Of a stretch of 64,000 nt of DNA, positions 15,937-25,488 are shown in pieces; position 1 is the first letter of the stretch, and every line of letters starts with the position of its first letter. The stretch is taken from positions 2,604,001-2,668,000 of the forward strand of contig NZ_CP071462.1 of assembly GCF_017352155.2 (NCBI RefSeq), in the 5' to 3' direction. Under the pieces are notes generated by a model. The model saw only the letters and a program-made list of their open reading frames with translations, was not told the DNA's origin and made no database searches. This DNA is from Haloterrigena alkaliphila (lineage in GTDB: Archaea > Halobacteriota > Halobacteria > Halobacteriales > Natrialbaceae). A program made the translations under genes and the position numbers.

Positions 15937-18036
15937 TTAATCGGCGGTATCGGTACGGGTGGGTTCCTCGACGCACAGTTCGCGTGCGTCCTCGAGAACC
16001 GTCTCGGCCTCGCGTTCGGAGACGCCCCCCGGCTCGAACGCCGCTCGTTCGTATCCTTCGGTCACGTCCCGAAGCACGTCGCTCGATCGGTCCGCCGCCG
16101 ACTCGCTGTCCTGATATCGGCGATAGAACTCCCAGTGGGTGAGCGAGTCGCGAGCGTCGATTCGCGGCCCGAGGATGCGGCGAACCGCCGCGTAGCCGCT
16201 CTGGACTGCGGTGTCGGGGTCGCCCTGCGACGCCTGCTCCGTCGCTCGAGCGAGCAGCGTTCGGGCCGCCGACGGATCGAACGAGTCGGTCGAGTCGGAC
16301 GCCGAGACCGGCTCGTCCCGGTCGGTTCGATCGGCCTCCGGCTCACCCGACTTCGAACCGCTCCGATACCGGTAGGCGCCCGTTCCGAGGGCGACGGCGA
16401 CCAAGCCGAGTGCCAGCCACGCCCACGTCGGCACGAGCGAGTCGCCGGGGGCGGGGAACGAGACCGTCGTCGCGGCCTCGGCCCGGGCCAGGTTCGTCGC
16501 CTCGTCGTCGTAGACGGCTACCAGTTGCACGTCTCCCGTCGCCGTCTCCTCGGGGATCGAAACCGCGCCGCCGAATTCGCCGTCCCCGTCGGTCGACATC
16601 GTCTCGAGGACCGTGCCGTCGGCGATCAGCCGGATCGATTGCCCCTGAACGCCGTCGCCGCCGGCCTCGAGCGTCCCGTTGACCGATATCTCGCGCTCGC
16701 CGATTCGACTCGCGGAGACGGAGAGCGCAGGTTCTGTTTCCTCGACGGTGATCGTCGTCGAGTCGGCGGCGCTCGCGAGCGCTCGCCCCTCGAACGGAAG
16801 GGAGACCCGTAGTTCCCGTTCACCGGTGGGGACGTCGGCGGGGATCGTCGGATTGCCCGCGATCGTCCCCTCGCGGGATTCGAAGAGTCCCAGCGCCGTC
16901 CCGTCGAGGGTGACGACCAGGGGGACGTTATCGATTCGGTCGCCGTCGACGAGGAGTTCGGCGCCGATGGTCACCGGCTCACCGTAGGCGACGGTATCGG
17001 GTTCGACGTCGGACACCGTCAGCGTCGGTTCGACCTGTTCGATCTCGACAGGGACGCTGGTCTCGCTTCCCAGGTAGATCGACTGATTTTCCGGGACGTA
17101 CTCGACGGACACCGAGTCGGCCGACAGCGGGACCGAAATCGGTCGGTATTCGAACTCGAACGAGCCGGTCGCGTCCGTCTCGGTTCGGAGCGTCTGGTTC
17201 CCGACGTCGAGGCGGATCTCCTCGTCGGCGACCGGCGTGCCGTCCGTCGTCTCCAGTCGACCGCTCGCGGTCATCGGGTCGGTGAACGAGATCTCCTCGG
17301 TCGCCGACTCGACGGTCAGTTCGGTCTCGACGAACTCCGCGTCGCGAATTTCTTCCTGCTCGGCCTGAACCGCTTCGTTTACCGCCTCGATCTCCGCTGC
17401 GGCGTCGCGCAGGTCGATGTTCTCGTCCTCGCTGATCGCATCGTAGTGAGTCTTGACGCTCCGACTCGAACCGTCGATCTCCTCGGCCAGCGTCTCGAGT
17501 TCGCGGGCGAGTTCCCGCGCCCGTTCCTCGTCGCCCGCCTCGCGCGCCGCCTCGTACTCCTCCCTCGTCTCCTCGTATTCGGCCACCGACTCCGTCATCT
17601 CCGCTTGCTCGCTTCGGGCGTCGTCGAACGATTCGGCCCGTTCGGTCTCACCCGCAACGTCGACGTACTGTCCGAGCCGGTCGTGGTACTCCTCGTCGAC
17701 GTACTGGCTGGCCAGTTCGTACTCGCCCTCGCTGAGTTCGATCGCCCCGCTCTCGAGCTGGCTCGACATCCAGCCGGAGAGCCACCGCTCGAGTTGCGCT
17801 TCGTCGGCGTTCTCGTCGTACTCGTCGGGGTTTCGGTGGCGAACGGTTTCGTTGCTCTCGTTGTCGGCGTCGTCGTCCGTCGACTCCTGCTGGGCGACGC
17901 TACCGAACGCCGGTTCGGCGTCGCCGTCACCGACGCCCGCCGTCTCAGCGGCGGCGAGTCCGCTCCCCGCCGCGCTCAGCGGCAGACAGACGAGCAGGAG
18001 AGCGAGGACGAGCGCTCGGACGACGGCGACGTTCAC
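15937..18036 (-). CDS. Secreted coiled-coil protein with C-terminal TM and DUF4129-like tail
   Basis: Start placed at the GTG at 18036, giving 699 aa that begin with the signal-like MNVAVVRALVLALLLVCLPL. Residues about 65-260 are acidic and helical (coiled coil near EYEETREEYEAAREAGDEER). Residues 265-560 contain repeated beta-sandwich domains (LTVSDVEPDTVAYGEPVTIG). A membrane segment (LVPTWAWLALGLVAVALG) precedes a cytoplasmic DUF4129-like helical tail (SLTHWEFYRRYQ). This architecture accompanies DUF58/MoxR clusters, and the gene is divergent from the DUF58 gene at 18207. Likely an envelope protein working with that cluster. Confidence 0.78.
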   Translation of the reverse strand: MNVAVVRALVLALLLVCLPLSAAGSGLAAAETAGVGDGDAEPAFGSVAQQESTDDDADNESNETVRHRNPDEYDENADEAQLERWLSGWMSSQLESGAIELSEGEYELASQYVDEEYHDRLGQYVDVAGETERAESFDDARSEQAEMTESVAEYEETREEYEAAREAGDEERARELARELETLAEEIDGSSRSVKTHYDAISEDENIDLRDAAAEIEAVNEAVQAEQEEIRDAEFVETELTVESATEEISFTDPMTASGRLETTDGTPVADEEIRLDVGNQTLRTETDATGSFEFEYRPISVPLSADSVSVEYVPENQSIYLGSETSVPVEIEQVEPTLTVSDVEPDTVAYGEPVTIGAELLVDGDRIDNVPLVVTLDGTALGLFESREGTIAGNPTIPADVPTGERELRVSLPFEGRALASAADSTTITVEETEPALSVSASRIGEREISVNGTLEAGGDGVQGQSIRLIADGTVLETMSTDGDGEFGGAVSIPEETATGDVQLVAVYDDEATNLARAEAATTVSFPAPGDSLVPTWAWLALGLVAVALGTGAYRYRSGSKSGEPEADRTDRDEPVSASDSTDSFDPSAARTLLARATEQASQGDPDTAVQSGYAAVRRILGPRIDARDSLTHWEFYRRYQDSESAADRSSDVLRDVTEGYERAAFEPGGVSEREAETVLEDARELCVEEPTRTDTAD

Positions 18037-18206
18037 GGGAGTGGGATTCGCGGCCCACGGCAAAAAACTGTTCTCTCCGCGGAACGTGTCGGTACTGCTC
18101 CACCGGATCGATCGGACGGGCTGGATCGACCGGGCGTGAGCAGCCCCCATCGTTCCGTTCGCCCGACACCAGTAGCTTCAACAGGATACCCGAAGATCGA
18201 CCGAGT

Positions 18207-19694
18207 ATGTATCCCACGCGTCGACTGTGGGCGGTCGCGGGGCTCGCGGTCTTTCTCGCGGCCTTCGCGGTCGTCACCGCCCGCCCGCTCCTCCTCGGCG
18301 GCGCCGGACTGGTCGGCTCGTGGATCGCCGTTCGTCAGTACCGGTTCTACCGGACGCTCGAGGAGACCGTCGACGGGCTGACCGTCGAACAGTCGATCGC
18401 CCGGACCGGCGTTCGGACGAACGACACCGTCCCGGTCACCCTCTCGGCGACGCTCGAGGCGCCGTCGCCGCTGGTCGTCGCAGTTGAGGCGGAACTGCCG
18501 ACCGGAACCGCGGCCGACGAACCGCTCGCGCTGTCGCTCGACGCGTCCGAGACCGGGGCCGACCGAACGATCGACGTGACGTGGCCGGTCGCGGGCCGCC
18601 ACCGGTTCGACGAACCGACCGTGACCCTCACGGACGGCCACCTCCGCGAGACGGTATCGCTCGGGTCGACGCCGGTCGTGACCGTCGAACCCCGCGGGCC
18701 GCGGACGATCCACGTCGGCGAAGGCGGCGATCGGATCGCGACGGCCTACGGCGAACACGAGACGGGACGCCTCGGTGGAGGAATCGAGCCCGCGGAACTG
18801 CGCGAGTACGTCCCCGGGGACACGGCCGACCGAATCGACTGGAAGGCGACGGCCAGGCTGGCGACGCCCCACGTCCGGGAGTACGAAGCCGAGTCCGACC
18901 GGCAGACGCTGCTGGTCGTCGACCACCGCGAGTCGCTGGCGACCGGCCGCCCCGGCGAGACCGAACTCGACTACCTCCGCGAGGTCGCGCTCGCGACCGC
19001 GGCGAGCGCCCGCCGTCTCGGCGACCCCGTCGGACTGCGCACCGTCGGCGACGAGGGCGTCACGTTCAGTCTCGAGCCAGCGACGACGCCGGCGGCGTAC
19101 GATCGGATCCGCCGCCGGTTGCTCGACCTCGAGCCGACGGTCGATCCGTCGACCCCCGGAGGGCACGTCGACGGAGTCGACCGTGATCGTCGGCGTTTCG
19201 GGGGATCGACGCCGCGCACCGTCGGCGGATTCACCGCGGCCGACGCCCGCTCGAAGCTCTCCGCCCTCGGCGACGAGACCGACGCCTTCGCGTCGACGCT
19301 CCGGCCGTTCTACGCGACGCGGGAGGGCTACCGCGAGCGCATCGAATCGGACCCGCTCTACGGCGCCGTCAGGGCGGCCCACCGCGACCGGACCGGCGGT
19401 CGATGGACCATTCTGTTTACCGACGACTCCCGGCCCGCGGAGGTCCGCGAGACTGTCAAACTCGCTCGCGGCAACGGGAACTCGGTGCTGGTCCTGCTAG
19501 CACCAACGGTACTCTACGAACCCGGCGGGCTCGCGGACGTCGAGGACGCGTACGACCGCTACGTCGAGTTCGAGGAACTGCGTCGCGACCTCTCCCGGAT
19601 ACCGCGCGTGACCGCCCTCGAGGTCGGCCCCCGGGATCGCCTCTCGGCGGTCCTCTCGGGCGGACGCGTCCGCGCTCGAGGTGGTCGCGCGTGA
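18207..19694 (+). CDS. DUF58 domain protein
   Basis: A 495-aa protein with two N-terminal membrane segments (about residues 7-25 and 27-45), an external beta domain, and the DUF58 signature LREYVPGDTADRIDWKATAR near residue 200. A von Willebrand-like part follows. DUF58 proteins are nearly always linked to MoxR AAA ATPases, as here (21218-22249), and are thought to be assembly or maturation factors for envelope or metal-containing complexes. Its stop overlaps the next start by 4 bp (GTGA). Confidence 0.9.
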   Translation: MYPTRRLWAVAGLAVFLAAFAVVTARPLLLGGAGLVGSWIAVRQYRFYRTLEETVDGLTVEQSIARTGVRTNDTVPVTLSATLEAPSPLVVAVEAELPTGTAADEPLALSLDASETGADRTIDVTWPVAGRHRFDEPTVTLTDGHLRETVSLGSTPVVTVEPRGPRTIHVGEGGDRIATAYGEHETGRLGGGIEPAELREYVPGDTADRIDWKATARLATPHVREYEAESDRQTLLVVDHRESLATGRPGETELDYLREVALATAASARRLGDPVGLRTVGDEGVTFSLEPATTPAAYDRIRRRLLDLEPTVDPSTPGGHVDGVDRDRRRFGGSTPRTVGGFTAADARSKLSALGDETDAFASTLRPFYATREGYRERIESDPLYGAVRAAHRDRTGGRWTILFTDDSRPAEVRETVKLARGNGNSVLVLLAPTVLYEPGGLADVEDAYDRYVEFEELRRDLSRIPRVTALEVGPRDRLSAVLSGGRVRARGGRA

Positions 19695-20200
19695 GCGGCG
19701 TCGCGACGGCAGGCCCGGCCGAACCGACGGGCCGCCGCTGGCCGACGCTCGTCGCGCTCGCCGTCCTCACCGGGGCGCTGGCGGTCCTCGCCGGGCCGAC
19801 CGGTGCGGTCGCCGGCCTCGCGACGGCCCTGACCTGGTACGTCCTTGGAACGCCTTACGCGCTCGCGGCCGGCCACGTCGTGCTCGCGGCGGCGTTCCCG
19901 GACGGGATCGACGCCGCGACGTTCCTGCTGGTCGAACTCGCGTTCGTCGCGGTCCTGCTGGCCGCCGTCGTCCGGTCGGAGACGGCCGTCGGCGACGCTC
20001 TCGCGGTACTCGCGACCGCGACCACGTTCGTGGGCATCGGCTGGCTCGTCGCGGGCGCCCAGCCCCTCTGGATCGCCGCCGGAACGCTGCTGATCGCCGT
20101 CGCGCTCGCGGCCTACGCCCTCCACCGGTACGAACTCGTTCGCCTCGGGCTCGTCCCCGAGATCGACTCCGACGCCGACTCACCGACCCATGAGCAGTAA
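19691..20200 (+). CDS. Small polytopic membrane protein of the DUF58 cluster
   Basis: A 169-aa protein from a GTG at 19691 overlapping the DUF58 stop. Five hydrophobic segments are seen, starting WPTLVALAVLTGALAVLAGP, followed by a short acidic tail. No domain is recognised, but tight coupling (4 bp overlap upstream, 11 bp downstream) places it in the DUF58 operon. It may anchor or scaffold the complex. Confidence 0.8.
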   Translation: MSGVATAGPAEPTGRRWPTLVALAVLTGALAVLAGPTGAVAGLATALTWYVLGTPYALAAGHVVLAAAFPDGIDAATFLLVELAFVAVLLAAVVRSETAVGDALAVLATATTFVGIGWLVAGAQPLWIAAGTLLIAVALAAYALHRYELVRLGLVPEIDSDADSPTHEQ

Positions 20201-21185
20201 CGACGTCGATACGACCGATTCGCCCGCGTCCTCGAGAGACGCGGCTACCGACGACGAGACGGACCCGAAGGCCATCGGCGAGGCGACTGCCGCAGAGACG
20301 GCGCCGGCCGCCACCGATGACAGCTACGAACTCGCGGCACAGGTCGAACTCCTGGCCGACGAGAATCGCCGGCTGCGCGAGGAGTACGTCCGCGCCCGCC
20401 AGTCCCGGTATCGGTCCACCGCGCTCGGTCTCGCGGCGATCGGCGTCGTCGCCGTTCTGGGCGGCATCCTCTTCCCGGACGCGCGGGAGGTGCTCGTCGC
20501 GCTCGGCGCGACCGGCCTCTTCGGCGCGCTGTTGACCTACTATCTCACGCCCGGCCGGGTCGTCGCGGCCGACGTCGGTGAGCGCGTGTACGCCGCCGGA
20601 GCCGCGAACGCCGCGGCGATCGCCGACGAACTCGGTCTCCGCGACGAGCGCGTGTACGTCCCCGGCGGGACGGCACCGGCCCGGCTCTACGTCCCCCAGC
20701 ACGCCGACGCCGCGCTACCCGAGGAGCGGGCCGGCCCGATCGTCGTCGACGACGCCCGGGGACTGCTGCTCGAGGCGACCGGAGCCGAACTCTTCCGCGA
20801 GTTCGAGCGGGCCCTGACCGGCGACCTCGCGGCGGAGCCGACGCCGCTGGCCGCCCAGTTGACCGACGGCCTCGTCGAACAGTTCGAGCTCGCGCGAAGC
20901 GCCGCGCCCGACGTCGACGCCGCCGACGGCCGCGCGACGATCGCGATCAACGACGGCGCGTTCGGGTCGATCGACCGGTTCGATCACCCGATCCCCTCCT
21001 TCCTCGCGGTCGGCTTCGCCGCCGGGCTCGATCGACCGGTCCGCCTCGAGGTCGCGCCCGGTGACGACCGGGCCGACTGGCTGGTGACCTGTCGGTGGGG
21101 CCTCGAGGCGAAGCCGGACGACGGTGTTGACGCCGCCGGTGACGAAGAGCGCGACGAGGGGACGGAGACGAACACTGGTGAATAG
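20190..21185 (+). CDS. Membrane protein of the DUF58 cluster, unknown function
   Basis: A 331-aa protein. A disordered acidic N-terminus (1-45) is followed by a coiled coil (LAAQVELLADENRRLREEYV) and two adjacent membrane segments (about residues 72-112). The soluble domain has RVYAAGAANAAAIADELGL and a GTAPARLYVPQH segment. It overlaps the preceding gene by 11 bp and is convergent with moxR (32 bp gap). The pattern is seen in haloarchaeal MoxR/DUF58 loci; no function can be assigned. Confidence 0.78.
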   Translation: MSSNDVDTTDSPASSRDAATDDETDPKAIGEATAAETAPAATDDSYELAAQVELLADENRRLREEYVRARQSRYRSTALGLAAIGVVAVLGGILFPDAREVLVALGATGLFGALLTYYLTPGRVVAADVGERVYAAGAANAAAIADELGLRDERVYVPGGTAPARLYVPQHADAALPEERAGPIVVDDARGLLLEATGAELFREFERALTGDLAAEPTPLAAQLTDGLVEQFELARSAAPDVDAADGRATIAINDGAFGSIDRFDHPIPSFLAVGFAAGLDRPVRLEVAPGDDRADWLVTCRWGLEAKPDDGVDAAGDEERDEGTETNTGE

Positions 21186-21217
21186 AATCGGCGACTCGAG
21201 TCCGCCCCGTCGACCGA

Positions 21218-22249
21218 CTACTCTCGCTTCTCGCCGCCGTCGCTCGCCGGTTGCAGTTCGACGGCGTCGGCACCCGGTGACGTGACGGAATCGGTGACGT
21301 CGGCGACGACGTCCGCGGTCGTGACGTCGCTCAGGTCGGCGTCGGTGCTCAACACGAGCCGATGGACGAGGATCGATTCGGTCAGCGCCTTCACGTCGTC
21401 GGGGATGACGTACTCCCGACCGCGGATCGCCGCTCGAGCCTTGGCGCCGTCGAGGAACGCGAGCGTCGCCCGGGGTGAGGCGCCGTGGGTCACGTCCGGA
21501 TGGTCTCGAGTCGCCGCGACGAGGTCGAGGACGTACTCCTTGACCGGCGCCGCGACGTGGACCTGGGTGACGGTCTCTCGCGCCGCGACGAGGTCGGAGA
21601 TCGTCACGACCCGATCGACGGCCTCGGGGCCGAGGTCGGGATCGTCGTCGAACCGGTCGAGCAACTGCCGCTCGACGGTCCGATCGGGGAGGTCGACGGT
21701 GAGCTTGAACTGGAAGCGATCGCGCTGGGCCTCCGGGAGTTCGAAGACCCCCTCCATCTCGATGGGGTTCTGCGTCGCGACGACCATGAACGGCGTCGGC
21801 AGCGTGAGCGTCTCGCCTTCGATCGTCACGCGCCGTTCTTGCATCGCCTCGAGCAGCGCCGACTGGGTCTTCGGCGTCGCGCGGTTGATCTCGTCGGCGA
21901 CGACCATGTTGGCGAAGATCGGTCCGCGCTGCAGTTCGAACGTGCCGGTCGACTCCCGGTAGACGTGGGTCCCCGTGATGTCCGCCGGCAGAATGTCGGG
22001 CGTCATCTGGATGCGGGTGTACTCGAGGCCGGTCACCCGCGCGAACAGGTTCGCGAGCGTCGTCTTCGCGACGCCGGGGACGCCCTCGAGCAGGACGTGC
22101 CCTCGCGTGAACAGCGCGATCGTGAGGTGTTCGACCGCCGACTCGTTGCCGATCAGGACGCGCCCCATCTCCTCGCGGACCGCCTCGTAGATCGGTGCCG
22201 GATCGAGGGCGTCCGCGGAATCGCCGGCGGAGGGCTGGTCGCCGCTCAT
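21218..22249 (-). CDS. MoxR-family AAA+ ATPase
   Basis: A 343-aa ATPase with Walker A GVPGVAKTTLA (near residue 58), Walker B MVVADEINRA and sensor-type motifs (MVVATQNPIEMEG). These are the diagnostic MoxR sequences. MoxR proteins act as chaperones that mature or activate partner complexes, typically with DUF58/VWA proteins. It is the last gene of a minus-strand set (23447-23728, 22246-23388, this) and overlaps the DUF4350 gene by 4 bp. Confidence 0.93.
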   Translation of the reverse strand: MSGDQPSAGDSADALDPAPIYEAVREEMGRVLIGNESAVEHLTIALFTRGHVLLEGVPGVAKTTLANLFARVTGLEYTRIQMTPDILPADITGTHVYRESTGTFELQRGPIFANMVVADEINRATPKTQSALLEAMQERRVTIEGETLTLPTPFMVVATQNPIEMEGVFELPEAQRDRFQFKLTVDLPDRTVERQLLDRFDDDPDLGPEAVDRVVTISDLVAARETVTQVHVAAPVKEYVLDLVAATRDHPDVTHGASPRATLAFLDGAKARAAIRGREYVIPDDVKALTESILVHRLVLSTDADLSDVTTADVVADVTDSVTSPGADAVELQPASDGGEKRE

Positions 22250-23388
22250 TGGTCCTCCGGTTCCGCGTCGTCACGGTTAAGCGCTGCTATCACGCGCCGA
22301 ACGCGGGCCTCGTTCCAGTCGGGGTGGCGCTCGCGGAGCACGGCCGCCCGCCGCTCGTCGACGGTCTCGACCGACGGGCCGGGCGTCGCGTCGTCGAGTG
22401 GCGTTCTCCGATCGCGGGAGCCGCCGATTCGCGTTCGAACGCGCTCGAGCGACGGTCTGACGCGCCGGCCGGACAAGGTCGCGATCCCGACGATTCCCAG
22501 GGCGCCGACGAGGACCTGTGCCAGCGGCAGATCGCGGAACGCGAGAACGGCGCTCGTCAGCGGCGGGAGGTCCTCGGAGTGAGAGAGATCGATCAATACG
22601 CGGTCCGCGTCGGCGTACAGCCGCCCGAGGAACGCCGCGTTGTCGGGTTCGTCGATCATCGCGTTGATCGCGATGCTCGGATCGCCGACCGTCACGACCC
22701 GCCCCTCGGAGACGTTCTCGACGGCCGCGACGGGATAGGCGTCGAGCGACTCGTCGGCGCCGAGTTCGCCGTCGCCGTCGGCGTCGCGATAGGCGTACTC
22801 GCTGGTACGCACGAGCACTGTCGTATTGCCGTCACCGTCTTCGGGCACCTCGAGCGCGGACGCGTGGTTGAGCGTCAACCGTTCGATGCCGTCGGTGTAG
22901 GTGTGGTTCTCGACGCCGGTCGCGACCGGCATCGTCGGGCCGCGGTAGTACTCCTGTTCGTCCCGAAGCAGGACGCCGTCGGTCCGCGTGTCGGCGCCGA
23001 CGGCCGCCAGCAGTTCGTTGCCGCTCGTCCCGAAGTTCTCGAGGACGACGAGCGTCCCGCCGTCGGCGACGAACCGGCGGAGTCGCTCGGCGTCCTCGTC
23101 GGCGTACGACTCGTCCGGGGCCACGACGAACGCGACCGTCTCGTTCGGTTCGTGTGCGTCGTATCTGGCCGTGTCTCGCACCATTTCGCTCTCGACGCCC
23201 GGCTCCGACGCGACCTGACTGCGGAGCTCGGAGGTCCCGTCCCACGACGGGTTGTACGGGCCGAACGCCGCGCTCGAGGTCGCGGCGGCCACGAGCAGCC
23301 CGCCGAGAACGGCGACCGAGAGGGCGGCCAGCAGGACGCGCGGCCAGTCGAGTCCGCCGCCGTCGCGGAACCACTCGCGGACGGTCAT
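22246..23388 (-). CDS. DUF4350 domain membrane protein
   Basis: A 380-aa protein with a membrane segment near residues 17-37 (VLLAALSVAVLGGLLVAAAT) and another near 303-322 (LAQVLVGALGIVGIATLSG). Between them is an external domain of the DUF4350 kind (SYADEDAERLRRFVADGGTL, GGTLVVLENFGTSGNELL), related to glutamine-amidotransferase-like folds without visible catalysis. DUF4350 genes commonly lie beside MoxR and DUF58. It overlaps moxR by 4 bp, indicating one transcript. Confidence 0.85.
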   Translation of the reverse strand: MTVREWFRDGGGLDWPRVLLAALSVAVLGGLLVAAATSSAAFGPYNPSWDGTSELRSQVASEPGVESEMVRDTARYDAHEPNETVAFVVAPDESYADEDAERLRRFVADGGTLVVLENFGTSGNELLAAVGADTRTDGVLLRDEQEYYRGPTMPVATGVENHTYTDGIERLTLNHASALEVPEDGDGNTTVLVRTSEYAYRDADGDGELGADESLDAYPVAAVENVSEGRVVTVGDPSIAINAMIDEPDNAAFLGRLYADADRVLIDLSHSEDLPPLTSAVLAFRDLPLAQVLVGALGIVGIATLSGRRVRPSLERVRTRIGGSRDRRTPLDDATPGPSVETVDERRAAVLRERHPDWNEARVRRVIAALNRDDAEPEDQ

Positions 23389-23446
23389 CGCCGCACCTCC
23401 GGTCGCATCGAAGCATCTCTGACTCGAGTCGCGTCACGCAGCCGGA

Positions 23447-23728
23447 TCACCACGGCAACACCTCCGGCGGGAGAATCTCCAGAATGCGTCGGACGACCAC
23501 GACGGCGAAGCCGACGAGTCCGATCGCGATGATCCACCGCAGACGGCGTCGCCAGTCGGGTGTGACGGCGAATGGAGCAGTCAGCTCGGTGACGATCAGG
23601 AGTCCGATCAGCGACAGTACGAAGAACAGCTCGTAGGAGAACGAGCCAAGCAGGGAGAGAACGAGCACGGCTGCGAGCATCCAGGCGAGTTGCCCGCGGA
23701 CGAATCGCATCCGTCGGTGCGTCGGCAT
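23447..23728 (-). CDS. Small membrane protein upstream of DUF4350
   Basis: A 93-aa protein with three hydrophobic segments (about residues 12-28, 30-48 and 64-80) and basic loops (RMRFVRGQ, DWRRRLRW). It lies 58 bp before the DUF4350 gene in the same direction, so it probably heads the moxR operon. No known domain. Confidence 0.75.
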   Translation of the reverse strand: MPTHRRMRFVRGQLAWMLAAVLVLSLLGSFSYELFFVLSLIGLLIVTELTAPFAVTPDWRRRLRWIIAIGLVGFAVVVVRRILEILPPEVLPW

Positions 23729-23849
23729 CTAGTGCTGTACGCGACGCCGGAACCCGTAAATCCTCGGGGTTTCGGTGGCTCGAACGAATCGAGAGTTCCG
23801 TCTCGAGCCCGCGGCGGAGACGACTCGAGGAGAAGCGGACAGACGCGCG

Positions 23850-25031
23850 CTACCGGTCCCGTTCGACGGTCTCGCCGGGTCGCGTGGTCGCACCGGTCGT
23901 CAGTTTCAGCCCGGGCGTCAGGCTGGTGTTGATGCCGGTCTTGACCCGATCGCCGGCGACGACGCCGAACTTGCGCCGGCCGGTCGAGACGCGCTCGCCC
24001 TTGACCGTGAACTTCACGTCCGCGTCGTCGTGGCGGAGGTTCGCGACGTTCGTCCCCGCGCCGACGTTGACCGACCGGCCGAGAACGCTGTCGCCGACGT
24101 AGGAGAGGTGACTCACCGACGAGTCGGGACCGATGACGCTGTTTTTGACCTCGACGGCGTGGCCGACTTCGGCGTCCTCGTCGACGAGCGTCGCGCCGCG
24201 GACGTAGGCGTTCGGCCCGACCGTCGCGCCCGAGCGGATCAGCGCCGGGCCTTCGATCACGACCCCCGGTTTCACCGTTGCGCCCTCCTCGACGACCACG
24301 TCGCCCTCGAGATGGGCGTCCTCGCTCACCTCGCCGTCGACGCGGCCGTCGAGCTCGCCGAGCTTCCACTCGTTGGCCTCGAGGAGCTCCCACGGCCGGC
24401 CGACGTCCAGCCAGCGCTCGAGCGTGACCGGGGTGACGTCGAAGGCCCCGATCACGGTCGCCAGGACGTCGGTGATCTCGTGCTCGCCGCGCTCGCTCTC
24501 GGAGACCTCGAGCCACTCGCGGGCCTCCTCGGGGAAGGCGTAGGCGCCGGCGTTGGCGAGGTTCGTCGGCGGATCGGCCGGCTTCTCCACGATGCCGGTG
24601 ACCGTTCCGCCGTCGGTACTGAGAACGCCGTAGTTGCGCGGCTCCTCGACTTCGACGGCGCAGACGGCCGGACAGTCATCGAAGAGCCGTTCGACCGCCG
24701 CCGGATCGTAGAGGTTGTCCCCGTTCAGGACGGCGAACGGCCCGTCGATGTGGTCGCGAGCGGTGGCGACCGCGTGGGCTGTCCCCGCCTGTTCGGTCTG
24801 GACCGCATAGGAGATGGGCGTTCCGCGGTACTCGTCGCCGAAATAGTCGCGGACGGTTTCGCCCTCGTAGCCGATCACGAGAACGATTTCGTCCGCCCCC
24901 GCGTCGATCGCGGCGTCGATGGTGTGGGCCACGAGGGGCCGATCGGCGACCGGCAGCATCGGTTTCGGAACCGAATCCGAGAGCGGTCGAATACGCGTTC
25001 CCTGGCCCGCCGCGAGAACGACTGCTTTCAT
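23850..25031 (-). CDS. glmU: Bifunctional sugar-1-phosphate nucleotidyltransferase/acetyltransferase (GlmU-like)
   Basis: A 393-aa protein from the ATG of MKAVVLAAGQGTRIRPLSDS. Residues 1-230 are the NTP-transferase domain (signature GQGTRIRPLSDSVPKPML). Residues 245-385 form left-handed beta-helix hexapeptide repeats (VVEEGATVKPGVVIEGPALI), ending in an acetyltransferase-like segment (VGAGTNVANLRHDDADVKFT). Archaeal GlmU-like enzymes make UDP-GlcNAc from GlcN-1-P in the cytoplasm. The N-terminal half resembles AglF at 532-1263. An upstream in-frame ATG at 25091 adds an implausible leader and is rejected. Confidence 0.9.
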   Translation of the reverse strand: MKAVVLAAGQGTRIRPLSDSVPKPMLPVADRPLVAHTIDAAIDAGADEIVLVIGYEGETVRDYFGDEYRGTPISYAVQTEQAGTAHAVATARDHIDGPFAVLNGDNLYDPAAVERLFDDCPAVCAVEVEEPRNYGVLSTDGGTVTGIVEKPADPPTNLANAGAYAFPEEAREWLEVSESERGEHEITDVLATVIGAFDVTPVTLERWLDVGRPWELLEANEWKLGELDGRVDGEVSEDAHLEGDVVVEEGATVKPGVVIEGPALIRSGATVGPNAYVRGATLVDEDAEVGHAVEVKNSVIGPDSSVSHLSYVGDSVLGRSVNVGAGTNVANLRHDDADVKFTVKGERVSTGRRKFGVVAGDRVKTGINTSLTPGLKLTTGATTRPGETVERDR

Positions 25032-25217
25032 GCATCCCGACGATTCATTGAGCGGCCGGATAAGCGATTCGCTCGCTAGAGCCGACTGCAACTATCGCCG
25101 CAAGACGGGATGCCCGTCGAAGGCGCTCCGTCGAATAGATCGCGAGATCCGTACTGGGACCGCGGGCGCCGACAGCTACGGCTCGCCGATGGTACGACTG
25201 ATCGCGTCAACCACGGC

Positions 25218-25340
25218 TCACTCGTCCGGGCGGTCGTCGTCTCGATCGCGAGACAGCCACCAGCTCGTGGCCAGGGACGGAAGCAGAACGAGGAGGACAC
25301 TGACCGCGAGCAGCAGAACGATTCCGAGAGTCTCGATCAT
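25218..25340 (-). CDS. Tiny single-pass membrane protein
   Basis: A 40-aa ORF: MIETLGIVLLLAVSVLLVLL, then PSLATSWWLSRDRDDDRPDE. It has one membrane helix (residues 5-26), an aromatic WW interface and an acidic tail, all typical of real haloarchaeal membrane microproteins. It is below the usual length cutoff. Not identified with a family; its position between glmU and an aldehyde dehydrogenase gives no clue. Confidence 0.58.
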   Translation of the reverse strand: MIETLGIVLLLAVSVLLVLLPSLATSWWLSRDRDDDRPDE

Positions 25341-25488
25341 CGTCGCTCGAGTCCACTACTGCGTGACGTGTCGTATAGCTGTTGTTTCCGCGTTCAAGCG
25401 TACGGGCCGCTCCGCCGGAGATCGCGGTCAGCGGCCCCAAAAGGAGGTTGCCGTCAGCGACCGCGAAACGCCGGTTCGCTCGAGCCGG

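Noticed and set aside
18033-19382. 449-codon minus-strand frame opposite the DUF58 gene
   Set aside because: It is very Arg-rich, antisense to a well-supported gene, and is explained by high GC in third positions.
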